From JALYGJ01 sp036558545 (GTDB lineage: Bacteria; Chloroflexota; Limnocylindria; Limnocylindrales; CSP1-4), in contig DATBFJ010000074.1 of the NCBI GenBank assembly GCA_036558545.1, positions 27,441 to 91,440 on the forward strand: a stretch of 64,000 nucleotides of DNA, written 5' to 3'. Under the pieces are notes generated by a model that was not told where the DNA came from, did not search any database, and worked only from the letters and a program-made list of their open reading frames with translations. Every line of letters begins with the position of its first letter. Position 1 is the stretch's first letter. Shown in pieces: positions 33,693 to 42,479 of the stretch. The position numbers and the translations under genes were made by a program.

Positions 33693-35396
33693 CTATTTCG
33701 GCGGGGTGTTCCCGAAGTTGGGCGCCGGAGTGCCGCCCCAGTCGAGCTTGCCCGGCTGTGACTGCCACTTCATGACGTCGAACGCCCACTGACCGTCGGT
33801 GTTCGGGTCGGCGAAGTTGGGCTGCGCGTCAACGTTGAGAAGCGGATGAACCCAGATCTGGGCCGGCTTGTTGCCGTACCAGGTCGTCTCCGTGACGAGG
33901 CCCTGGAGCGTCGTCTGGCGGAAGTTCTGATCGAAGATGAAGTTGCCCATCGAGAGCATCGCGACGTGGCCGTTGTAGTCGTAGATGCCGCCCGGGAAGT
34001 GATTGTGCGAGCCGATGATCATGTCTGCACCGGCGTCGAACCACTCGCGCGCCAGGGCGAACTGATAGGCGACGGGCTGCTCGTACTCGATGCCCCAGTG
34101 GGGGAAGACAACGATCACGTCGACGCTGTCGCGGATCTGGTGGATGGTCTGGGTGACGCTGCCGTTCTTGCAGCTGTTTGTCCCGACCTGGCCCGGTCCC
34201 TTGGACCAGTAGCCCGGATTGACGGCATCGCAGGCGATGATCGCCACCTTCTGGCCGTCGATCGTGGTGATGACCGGCTGAGCCGCTGCCTCTGGACCGA
34301 CTCCGGCACCAGCGTGCAGGAGGCCCAGCGAATCGAGGGTCGACATGGCGGTCGACAACGCTTTGGCGCCGCCGTTCTTGGCATGGTTGTTGGCATCTGA
34401 AAGAAGGTCGAAGCCAAATTCCTTGACGACCTGCAGGTACGACGGGTCCGTGGTGAAGGTGAATGAAGTCGGGCCGTGGTATTGCGGATTGGGCAGAACA
34501 CCGGTCTCCAGGTTGGCCATGGCGAAATCGGCGTCTTCGATGACCTTCTGGACCGCACCGGAGTTGCCCGTCCGCGACACGACCGGGTACTGATAACCAA
34601 AGAACGAGCAGCATTTGACCCGATCGACCTGGGATGTGCCTCCATCGAGGAGGTAGGACGGCCCTTTGCCCGATGCTTCGACCGCCGTTCGGACGCCGCG
34701 GTCGCCCATGATGTCGCCAGCCGACACGAGCACCCAGTTCTTGCTCTGATCCCAGGCAGCGGCAGCCTGTACGTCTGCGCTTAATGGCCACTGCGAGATG
34801 TCCTTGATGCGGCCCTCGCCGAACAAATTGGCATCGTCGATGCCCAAGGCACGCATCTCCGGGATGACGTCAGTGGCCCGTACGAAGCCAAGGCCGCCGC
34901 CCTTGATCGCAGCGATCACGTCATCGGCACTGCCGCGCTGGACGTCTGAGCCCAGGGTCACACCGGCAGCGGCCGCCAATGCTTCTGCGTCGTCAGCAGG
35001 CACGACGATCGGTGAGTACTTGTCGCTGCTGCCCTGGAGTGCGGCCCTGACCTCATCCATTGGCATCGACGTACGCGTAGACCAAAAATTGATGACTGGC
35101 ACGAACGGCATGGCGGCGGCGCTCGTGGGCGGAGTTGGTGAAGGTGTCGGCGAACCGCCAGGGGGCTGAGTCGGCCCGCTTACCGGGGCGCTTGGCAAGG
35201 GCGGCGAGGTGGGCTGCGGAGTGGCACCCGGTGGCGCGACGAGGCTTGACGACCCGTGGGGAGTAGGAAGCGCCAAGGAAGCGCCGGGCGGGGAGGTGGG
35301 CGGAGTCGATGAACCGCACGCTCCGAAGAGGAGCGCGACCACCGCGAAGGTGACCAGCCGAGTCTTGACTGACCGAGTTATGGCGGTGGACCTCAA
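33693..35396 (-). CDS. CapA/PgsA-like metallophosphatase-fold lipoprotein
   Basis: A 567-residue exported protein. The signal peptide ends in lipobox LLFGAC; a Thr/Pro/Ser linker runs to about residue 90. Residues about 95-245 form an N-terminal domain of unknown type. From about 250 onward the CapA motifs appear in order: SAGDIMGDRG, ANLETGV, DANNHAKNGG, FPHWGIEYE and IGSHNHF, giving a dinuclear-metal phosphoesterase-like site. CapA proteins act in poly-gamma-glutamate synthesis and other surface polymers, but no capBC genes are near. The TTG at 35396 is the best start; a tRNA lies just upstream, ruling out a longer frame. Confidence 0.85.
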   Translation of the reverse strand: MRSTAITRSVKTRLVTFAVVALLFGACGSSTPPTSPPGASLALPTPHGSSSLVAPPGATPQPTSPPLPSAPVSGPTQPPGGSPTPSPTPPTSAAAMPFVPVINFWSTRTSMPMDEVRAALQGSSDKYSPIVVPADDAEALAAAAGVTLGSDVQRGSADDVIAAIKGGGLGFVRATDVIPEMRALGIDDANLFGEGRIKDISQWPLSADVQAAAAWDQSKNWVLVSAGDIMGDRGVRTAVEASGKGPSYLLDGGTSQVDRVKCCSFFGYQYPVVSRTGNSGAVQKVIEDADFAMANLETGVLPNPQYHGPTSFTFTTDPSYLQVVKEFGFDLLSDANNHAKNGGAKALSTAMSTLDSLGLLHAGAGVGPEAAAQPVITTIDGQKVAIIACDAVNPGYWSKGPGQVGTNSCKNGSVTQTIHQIRDSVDVIVVFPHWGIEYEQPVAYQFALAREWFDAGADMIIGSHNHFPGGIYDYNGHVAMLSMGNFIFDQNFRQTTLQGLVTETTWYGNKPAQIWVHPLLNVDAQPNFADPNTDGQWAFDVMKWQSQPGKLDWGGTPAPNFGNTPPK

Positions 35397-35426
35397 GGAC
35401 AAGGAAACGCCGAACTGTGACGAGTA

Positions 35427-35503
35427 TGGCGGACCCGACCGGATTCGAACCGGCGATCTCCAGCGTGACAGGCTGGCATGTTTGGCCGCTACACCACGGG
35501 TCC
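35427..35503 (-). tRNA. tRNA-Asp (GTC)
   Basis: On the minus strand the sequence folds as a cloverleaf: acceptor GGACCCG paired with CGGGTCC, a GTGT/ACAT D stem, anticodon arm CCAGC-CTGTCAC-GCTGG with anticodon GTC, and a T arm around GGTTCGAATCC. Discriminator G and an encoded CCA end it. Confidence 0.95.
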
Positions 35504-35612
35504 GCGCGGGCAAGGAGAATAGCCGACTTTGTGCTGGGTCACCAACCTCGCGCATTGTGCGCAAGGCGCCCTCGTACACTGCGCACTGTCCCTTCCCACT
35601 CGGAGAGAGGAC

Positions 35613-38600
35613 GTGAGCGAACCTCCGGACTCGACTGTCACCGAATCAGAGGGGGCTCCGGAACCCGCGCCGCCGGGTGCAGCGCAGGCGACTGAACTGC
35701 GCACGTTCCTGATCGCCGACATTCGCGGTTACACGACCTACACCCGTGAACGCGGTGACGAGGCCGGCGCGGAGCTGGTTCGTCGTTTCAGCGAGATTGT
35801 CGAAGAGGTCGTAACGGCGCGCGACGGATTCCTGCTCGAGCTGCGCGGTGACGAGGCACTGGTCGTTTTCGTTTCCGCGCGCAAGGCGCTCCGCGCTGCG
35901 ATCGACCTCCAGGACCGAGTCGTGGCCGATGGTCTGCCTCTTGGCGTAGGCATTGGCCTGGACGCTGGTGAAGCCATCCCCGTTGGAGCGGGCTTTCGAG
36001 GAACATCGCTCAACCTTGCCGCCCGTCTGTGTGCCAGCGCGGCCGCAGGCGAAACGCTCGCGTCCGAGGCGGTCATCCATCTTGCGGCCAAGCTTGACGG
36101 CATTGCCTACGTGGATGCCCGCGACCTGAAAGTCAAAGGCTTCGACACGTCCGTGCGCGCGGTTGCCGTTATTCACTCGGATCGAACCAAAGGCCATCGC
36201 CTGGCCGGAGGCCGTAGCTCGTCCAACCGCAATCGAGCCTTGGTCCTGGCGCTGACGGGAGTCGCGGCGCTGGCGGTCGTCGGATCGGCGTTCGCTGCCT
36301 TCCTGTTTCAACGTGCAAGCCCATCGCCGGGTCCCACGACACCGCCCACGAGCGCAGGAGTCGGTGCATACCAGTCATCCACACCGGGAGTTGGACCGTC
36401 GAACACTCAGGCAGTCGATTCGCCGCCTGATCCATTGGCCCTGGCCAATTTGCCGCTGCTCGCTTTTTACGATGCGTCGACTGGCGGTCTCGAGGGGACA
36501 ACTCCGCTGGCTGGGCCGCGCAACATCGCCTTTTTTGCCGGCGGTTCGTATTGGATCCTGGACAACAGCAAGCAATTCAATCGCGTCGATCCAAAGACTC
36601 ACCAGATAACGCAGCGCATCAATGTCCCGATTGATGAACCGAACGGCTATGCCTACGACGACGACTACATCTGGGTAACGGATCTGTCCGGCCCAAGGGT
36701 CGTCCGGATCGATCAAAGAAGCGGAACCTCAGGCCAGCCCTTCGACTTTTCGAAGGACGCGTCCGATACGTCTCCGGCCACTGACGTCGCCGCCGGGGGC
36801 GGTTACGTGTGGTTGGCCCGCCAGGATCTGAACGAGATCTTGAAGCTGGATCCGTCCACCGGCGCCGTCGTCGACACCATCACGGCCGACGCTTGGGGAA
36901 TGGCATACGGCGGCGGAGCGGTCTGGTTCTGGGGCGACGGCAACGTGGGGCGCATCGATCCTCAGACTGACACCCAGACCTTCGAACCGGCTCACGTCTC
37001 GGACGAACAGGGCCTGGGCAACATCTACGTCGCGGGCGACGATGCGTGGACATCGACAGCCGACAACGGGATCGTCTATCGCGTGGACCGGTCCGGACGC
37101 GTGACGCAGTACCCACTCGACCCTGGCGTTGGCGAGATGGCGCCCGCTGCGGACGCGATGTGGGTAACGAACGCCAACACGGGCACGCTGACCGGCATCG
37201 ACGTGGCTACTGGCCTCAGAGACCGGACTATCAATACCGGCCACGCCACGATCGGAGTTGCCTCAGATGCTGACGAGATCATGGTCGCTGTGGGTCCCAC
37301 AGTCGACGAAGGGATCGCGCAACTGCCGGGCTCGGTGCTGACAGTTGCAACCGACGGAATTCCCTTCTACAACCCTGGCCCCGATCCGCCACTCAACAGC
37401 GACTATCAGGTTCGACAGGCCCTGTACCTGACGTGCGCCAATCTGCTCATTCACCCTGATGCCCCCGGAGCAGACGGCCTCAAGCTGGTTCCGGAGGCCG
37501 CGACGTCCCTGCCCGCCGTGAGCTCGGATGGGCTGACGTACACCTTCACGGTTCGTCCCGGCTTGAAGTTCTCGCCACCGAGCGACGAGGAGCTCACTGC
37601 CGAGACGTTCCGGTACTCCCTCGAGCGTGCCGTATCGCCGGTGTACGGCGATGGTGACCTTGGGCCCAGGTTCTTCGCCGACATAGCGGGCGTCAGCGAA
37701 TATCGCGCCGGCACGGCTGACCACGTGAGCGGGCTCGTCGTCGATGGCGACAAGCTGGTCATCACCCTCGTGGCCCCGGCACCGGACCTCCTGGCGCGAC
37801 TCGCGTCATCCGTCGCCTGCCCCGTGCCCACGCACGGCACGCCTGCCCTGCGCAGCGGACTCGGAGTTGACTCACCCACCGCCGGCGCAGGGCCCTACTA
37901 CATCTCGGAGACGATCCGAAAACGCCTGGTGGTTCTGACTAAAAACCCAAACTACGGCGGCACCAGGCCGCGGCCTTTCGACGAGATCGCGTTCCGCCTC
38001 GAAGTGGCTCCCAACACGTCGCTTCAGATGGTCAACGACGACGAGGTCGACGCCGCGATGTTCATCAACGGCGACCCTCTTACCGGGCCGCCGAGCGATC
38101 TGGCTGGCAAATGGGGACCAACGGGCACGAACACAAGCGCAGGCGGTCAGCGGTGGTTCGGTGGCCCTAACACCAACGTTGGTTTTCTGGTCGTCAATCC
38201 GACACGTGAACCGTTCGACGACCCCAACGTGAGACACGCCGTCGCGCTGGCTCTTGACCGGAATGAGTTCTCCGGCATCTGGGTCAACGGTCCAACTGAT
38301 GAGCTGCTTGTGCCCTCCGTCGAAGGCTCGGATCCGAGCCTTGCGGTATCGCCGCCTGACGTCGAAGCCGCCAAAGCACTGTTGAACGGTCAGCAGTTGG
38401 AGATGACGATGCTCGGAGCTCCACTTGCGTGGAATTGCGGACCATGCGCCGACTTCCAGAACGCCGTGACGCGCCAGCTCGCCGCCATCGGGATCACGGT
38501 GAACCTTCGCTATCCGCCCGGGGAGGACTACCCGGGCGACGGTGTCTTCGCGGGCAAGAGCGATGTCGACATGCTCGTTTGGGGAAGCGGTGCGGACTAT

Positions 38601-38909
38601 TCGGACCCTGTCACCCTGCTGCAAGGCCTTCACGATGTGCCGTGGGTAGGACAAGCCAACATCGACGAGCTCACGCGCCTCGAAGGGGTTGGCGGCCAGG
38701 CGCGCGTCGATGGAGCCGTGGCTCTGGCCAATCAACTGGTCGATCAGCAGTTCCTGATCATGCCCACGGGCTACGAGGTCTTTCCCTTCTTCATCTCGGA
38801 TCAGGTCGCTTGCGGTTTCGTCCAGCCCGCGATCGGCGGCGTTGATCTTCTGAGCCTGTGCGACAGGAGCGGCACCAGCCAGTCCCCACTGCCCACTGCG
38901 TCGCCGTAA
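35613..38909 (+). CDS. Fusion of class III nucleotide cyclase, TM helix, beta-propeller and family 5 solute-binding domain
   Basis: A 1098-residue protein. Residues 31-190 form a class III adenylate/guanylate cyclase domain: metal Asp36 in FLIADIRGYT, second metal Asp80 in LRGDEALVVF, and the transition-state pair Asn134/Arg138 in LNLAARLC, so it looks catalytically intact. A single helix (209-232) crosses the membrane. A Pro/Ser/Thr linker leads to a YncE/NHL-like propeller (about 300-590), then an SBP_bac_5 oligopeptide/solute-binding domain (about 600-1080; TCANLLIHPD, YTFTVRPGLKFS, AGPYYISE). Start GTG with GGAGAGAGG upstream and TACACT at 35574. Ligand-sensing cAMP/cGMP producer is the natural inference. 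Confidence 0.88.
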   Translation: MSEPPDSTVTESEGAPEPAPPGAAQATELRTFLIADIRGYTTYTRERGDEAGAELVRRFSEIVEEVVTARDGFLLELRGDEALVVFVSARKALRAAIDLQDRVVADGLPLGVGIGLDAGEAIPVGAGFRGTSLNLAARLCASAAAGETLASEAVIHLAAKLDGIAYVDARDLKVKGFDTSVRAVAVIHSDRTKGHRLAGGRSSSNRNRALVLALTGVAALAVVGSAFAAFLFQRASPSPGPTTPPTSAGVGAYQSSTPGVGPSNTQAVDSPPDPLALANLPLLAFYDASTGGLEGTTPLAGPRNIAFFAGGSYWILDNSKQFNRVDPKTHQITQRINVPIDEPNGYAYDDDYIWVTDLSGPRVVRIDQRSGTSGQPFDFSKDASDTSPATDVAAGGGYVWLARQDLNEILKLDPSTGAVVDTITADAWGMAYGGGAVWFWGDGNVGRIDPQTDTQTFEPAHVSDEQGLGNIYVAGDDAWTSTADNGIVYRVDRSGRVTQYPLDPGVGEMAPAADAMWVTNANTGTLTGIDVATGLRDRTINTGHATIGVASDADEIMVAVGPTVDEGIAQLPGSVLTVATDGIPFYNPGPDPPLNSDYQVRQALYLTCANLLIHPDAPGADGLKLVPEAATSLPAVSSDGLTYTFTVRPGLKFSPPSDEELTAETFRYSLERAVSPVYGDGDLGPRFFADIAGVSEYRAGTADHVSGLVVDGDKLVITLVAPAPDLLARLASSVACPVPTHGTPALRSGLGVDSPTAGAGPYYISETIRKRLVVLTKNPNYGGTRPRPFDEIAFRLEVAPNTSLQMVNDDEVDAAMFINGDPLTGPPSDLAGKWGPTGTNTSAGGQRWFGGPNTNVGFLVVNPTREPFDDPNVRHAVALALDRNEFSGIWVNGPTDELLVPSVEGSDPSLAVSPPDVEAAKALLNGQQLEMTMLGAPLAWNCGPCADFQNAVTRQLAAIGITVNLRYPPGEDYPGDGVFAGKSDVDMLVWGSGADYSDPVTLLQGLHDVPWVGQANIDELTRLEGVGGQARVDGAVALANQLVDQQFLIMPTGYEVFPFFISDQVACGFVQPAIGGVDLLSLCDRSGTSQSPLPTASP

Positions 38910-38933
38910 AGAAGGTCGTCAGCGTCCCCAACC

Positions 38934-38939
38934 TATACT
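38934..38939 (+). promoter_or_regulatory. -10-like TATACT, probable leaderless promoter
   Basis: TATACT ends nine bases before the ATG of the threonine aldolase gene; no ribosome site intervenes. Confidence 0.45.
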
Positions 38940-38948
38940 CGGCCTCCG

Positions 38949-40058
38949 ATGCCAGACCACGTGATCGACCTTCGCTCCGACACGGTTACCAAGCCGTCGC
39001 CGGAGATGCGCCGCGCGATGGCGGAGGCTGAGGTTGGCGACGATGTCTTCGGCGATGATCCCACTGTCATTGCGCTGGAAGAACGCGCCGCCGAGTTAAC
39101 CGGCAAGGAGGCGGCGCTGTTCGTGGCGAGCGGCACGATGGGCAACCTCGTGAGCGTCCTCGCCCAGGTGCCACGTGGCGGCGAGATCATCGCGGGCGAC
39201 GGCAATCACACCTTCGCGCACGAGGCGGCTAACCACGCGGTCGTGGTGGGCGCGGGCATGAAGCTGCTGCCGTGGAACGAGCAGGGCCAAATGGATCTGG
39301 ACCAGATCCGCGCCGCGTTCCGCAATTCAATGGACGTTCACGAGCCGATCACATCGCTGGTGATGCTCGAGAACACGCACTCCGACTCGATGGCACAGCC
39401 TCTGCCCGCGGACTACGTCACGGCCGTCGGCAAAGTCGCGCACGAGGGTGGAGTGCCGCTCCATGTCGACGGCGCGCGCATCTTCAACGCGTCAGTCGCT
39501 CTGAGCACGCCCGTCAGCGAGCTCCTCGAAGCCGCCGACTCAGCCAGCTTCTGCCTGTCCAAGGGTCTCGCGTGCCCAGTCGGTTCGCTCGTCGTGGGAT
39601 CTAAGGAGCTGATCTGGCGCGCACGTCGGGCGCGCAAGATGGTCGGCGGCGGAATGCGCCAAGTCGGAATTCTTGCTGCGGCCGGACTGATCGCGCTACG
39701 AGACGGACCCACTGGCATGATCGATCGACTCGCTGACGACCACGCCAATGCGCGCCGGCTGGCAGATGGGATCGCCAACTTGCCGGGCATCGTCGGTCTC
39801 GAGCCGGCGAAAGCCAGGACCAACTTTGTCTTCTTCGAAGTGGCAACGCCGGAGCTGCGTATGCCCTTCCTCGAGGCTCTCGCGGACGAAGGCGTCATGA
39901 TGATCGACTACCCGGGCGGTGAGCGTATCCGCGCAGTCACTCACTACGGGATCGAAACGGCCGACGTTGACGCCGCGATCAACGCGACGCGTCGGGCACT
40001 GGCGACCGTTGGTCTCGCGCCCGCCGTATCGACCGCAGCAGTAGGCGCCGGTGTCTGA
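38949..40058 (+). CDS. ltaE: Low-specificity L-threonine aldolase
   Basis: A 369-residue PLP enzyme that splits (allo-)threonine into glycine and acetaldehyde. IDLRSDTVTKPSPEMRRAM at the N-terminus, NHTFAHEAA, HVDGARIFN and the PLP-lysine segment FCLSKGLACPVGS are hallmarks of the family. The C-terminal 20 residues (ending AAVGAGV) extend beyond the usual end. The stop overlaps the start of the DUF885 gene by eight bases. Confidence 0.93.
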   Translation: MPDHVIDLRSDTVTKPSPEMRRAMAEAEVGDDVFGDDPTVIALEERAAELTGKEAALFVASGTMGNLVSVLAQVPRGGEIIAGDGNHTFAHEAANHAVVVGAGMKLLPWNEQGQMDLDQIRAAFRNSMDVHEPITSLVMLENTHSDSMAQPLPADYVTAVGKVAHEGGVPLHVDGARIFNASVALSTPVSELLEAADSASFCLSKGLACPVGSLVVGSKELIWRARRARKMVGGGMRQVGILAAAGLIALRDGPTGMIDRLADDHANARRLADGIANLPGIVGLEPAKARTNFVFFEVATPELRMPFLEALADEGVMMIDYPGGERIRAVTHYGIETADVDAAINATRRALATVGLAPAVSTAAVGAGV

Positions 40059-41745
40059 CCCCAGCACCAAAGGCAACCTCGACGCGCGTACAGCCCATGA
40101 ACCGGTCACTCCGGCGGATCAGCGACTTCAGTCGACGATCGAGGCACGCTTCGACGAGTACATGACTCGTCACCCTGTCATGGCCAGCTGGTTGGGCGTG
40201 CCCGGACATGACGACGACCTTTCAGACGGAAGTCGAAGTGCGGTGCTCGAAGACGCCGCCCTGGCGCGCAGATTCGTGGCGGAGCTGGATCAGATCAACC
40301 CGAGCGAGCTCTCGCCCTACTACCGGATCGAGCGCGAGCTGGGGCTCTTCACGACCCGGCGCGAGTTGTTCGACATCGAGGAGCACCGCGTCTGGGAGCG
40401 CCGGGTCAACGCCGCCGACGAGATTGGCGACGGCATCTTCCTGCTCATCACCCGCGGGACGCGGCCGCTGAGCGATCGGCTTATGTCCATTGCTGCGCGG
40501 ATCGAAAAAACGCCGGAGCTGATCGAGCAGCATAAGTCGCGCCTCGACAACGTCGTTCCTCCGGCAAGGCTCTGGAACGAGATGGAGCTCGAGGCGGTCG
40601 AATCGATGGGTTCGCTCTTCGATGAGGTCATCGTCGCCGCGCGAACGGAGTTCGGCGAGGACACGCCACAGGTCAAGCGTCTCGAGAGGGCCGCGCGCGA
40701 GGCGAGCGCGGCGTTCGCGGACTACTCGGCATGGCTGACGGGTCAGCTAGGTCGAGCGACTGAGGACTACGCACTCGGCCGCGAGAAGTACGACGAACTC
40801 GTCGCGCTGCGTGCGTTCGACGGTCTTACAAGCGACGACATTCTCGAAATCGGTCAGCAGCAACTGGCCGAAAATCGCCGGATTCGAGCTGAACTCGCGA
40901 AGCAGATCGACACGACCAAGACGGAGTTCGAGGTCGTCGACCGGATCAAGTCGGAGCACCCAAGCGACTTCGACGAGGCCTTGAGCCGCTACCGCGAGGC
41001 CATGGACGAGGCGCGCCAGTACGTGATCGATCACAAGATCGCGACGATGCCAACGGGTGAGCAGCTTTCGGTGATTGCAACTCCGGAGTACATGCGCAGC
41101 GTGATGCCCTTCGCCGCGTATTTCTCGGCGCCCAAGTTCGGGGCTGACGGTGAAGGTCGGCGTGGGATCTACGTTGTCACACCGTCGGTCGACGGCGAAG
41201 AGGGCGCAATGCGCGAGCACAACTTCGCGTCGATCTACAACACGTCAATCCACGAGGCCTATCCCGGCCACCACCAGCAGCTGACCGTGGCGAACAACCA
41301 TCCAAGCCTGGTCCGCGTGCTTGTCGACGCACCCGAGTTCGTCGAAGGCTGGGCGATGTATTGCGAGCAGATGATGCGCGAAGAAGGCTTCGACACCAGC
41401 GTCGAGCATCGAATCATGATGCACACCGACGCGATCTGGCGCGCCTGCCGGATCATCCTGGACGTCAAGCTCCACCGCGGCGAGATCGGCGTCGACGATG
41501 CGATCGACTTCATGGTCGACCAGACAGGGTTCGAGCGCGCGAACGCCACGGCTGAGGTCCAGCGCTACACCTACACACCTACCTACCAGCTGTCGTATCT
41601 GCTTGGCAAAGTGCTTCTGCTCAGGCTGCGCGACGACGAGAAGAAGCGGCTGGGCACCAATTTCAACCTGGGCGAGTTCCACGATGCGATGCTCAACCAG
41701 GGCGGGCTTCCGGTCAGCTTCCAGCGTCGGCTGCTCGCCTCGTAG
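40051..41745 (+). CDS. DUF885-family zinc metallopeptidase-like protein
   Basis: A 564-residue cytoplasmic protein. The family zinc signature HEAYPGHHQQL is intact, and FVEGWAMYCEQMM supplies the downstream Glu expected in this gluzincin-like family. GFERANATAEVQRY and PTYQLSYLLGK match the C-terminal DUF885 pattern. No signal peptide. GTG start overlapping the threonine aldolase stop, so the pair is co-translated. Substrate peptide unknown. Confidence 0.88.
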   Translation: MSDPSTKGNLDARTAHEPVTPADQRLQSTIEARFDEYMTRHPVMASWLGVPGHDDDLSDGSRSAVLEDAALARRFVAELDQINPSELSPYYRIERELGLFTTRRELFDIEEHRVWERRVNAADEIGDGIFLLITRGTRPLSDRLMSIAARIEKTPELIEQHKSRLDNVVPPARLWNEMELEAVESMGSLFDEVIVAARTEFGEDTPQVKRLERAAREASAAFADYSAWLTGQLGRATEDYALGREKYDELVALRAFDGLTSDDILEIGQQQLAENRRIRAELAKQIDTTKTEFEVVDRIKSEHPSDFDEALSRYREAMDEARQYVIDHKIATMPTGEQLSVIATPEYMRSVMPFAAYFSAPKFGADGEGRRGIYVVTPSVDGEEGAMREHNFASIYNTSIHEAYPGHHQQLTVANNHPSLVRVLVDAPEFVEGWAMYCEQMMREEGFDTSVEHRIMMHTDAIWRACRIILDVKLHRGEIGVDDAIDFMVDQTGFERANATAEVQRYTYTPTYQLSYLLGKVLLLRLRDDEKKRLGTNFNLGEFHDAMLNQGGLPVSFQRRLLAS

Positions 41746-41763
41746 CCAGATCGGCAACCACGA

Positions 41764-42471
41764 GTGAAGATCGTCCCGAGCATTGATCTCCAGTCCGGGC
41801 ATTCGCGGCTTGTCATGTGGCCGGGCGCGGCGACGGGAGAGGGGTCACCGACTGACCGCCCGGAGAAGATCGCGACATATTTCGTAAGCCAGGGCGCACA
41901 GATGCTCCACCTTGTCGATCTGGACGGAGCCCAGCGCGGCGCGCCCGCGAACACCGAACAGATCCAGCGCATCTCGCGATCAGTCGCTGTGCCAATCCAA
42001 CTGGCCGGGGGTGTCGACGGGCCCGAACAGATCGAGCTTGCCTTTGCCTGTGGCGCGACGCGTGTAGTCATCCCTCTGTGGGCGGTGGCCGAGGACGTCT
42101 CGGTCCTGCGGGCTTGCCTGCGCGTGGCCTCCGACTGGCTGGCCGTTGGCATCGACGCGCGTCCGGACAGGCTCGCCCAGTACCCATGGCACGGTGCGCC
42201 ACCAACGTTCGAGTCGCTCGTGGGCATGCTCTCGAGCGAAGGAGTGCGCCGTTTGGTCGTCTCGCATTGGGACGCCGAAACCGTGACGCCACTCGCTGCG
42301 ACCATCCGCAATCGTGATCTCGAGCTGCAGCTGGCCGGCGGCGCGACTGACAGTTCTGGTGTCGACGCCGCTCGCGCCGCCGGCGCCGACGCCTTGATCC
42401 TTGGTGAGGCACTCTTTTCAGGCGCTATCGATTTTCAGCAGACAGCACGAGGGGTAGCCGTAAATGGCTGA
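41764..42471 (+). CDS. hisA: HisA/TrpF-type TIM-barrel isomerase
   Basis: A 235-residue beta/alpha barrel. The general base Asp in PSIDLQSGH and the general acid Asp in AVGIDARPDR lie at the two positions conserved in HisA; phosphate-binding loops are QLAGGV and ELQLAGGA. HisA converts ProFAR to PRFAR in histidine synthesis. Here it is alone, between a peptidase and a cyclophilin, not in a his operon. GTG start. A bifunctional PriA role is possible. Confidence 0.82.
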   Translation: MKIVPSIDLQSGHSRLVMWPGAATGEGSPTDRPEKIATYFVSQGAQMLHLVDLDGAQRGAPANTEQIQRISRSVAVPIQLAGGVDGPEQIELAFACGATRVVIPLWAVAEDVSVLRACLRVASDWLAVGIDARPDRLAQYPWHGAPPTFESLVGMLSSEGVRRLVVSHWDAETVTPLAATIRNRDLELQLAGGATDSSGVDAARAAGADALILGEALFSGAIDFQQTARGVAVNG

Positions 42472-42479
42472 GTCACAGA

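Noticed and set aside
35397..35579. N-terminal extension of the CapA-like protein
   Set aside because: The frame is open but runs through tRNA-Asp; the lipoprotein signal peptide starts after it.
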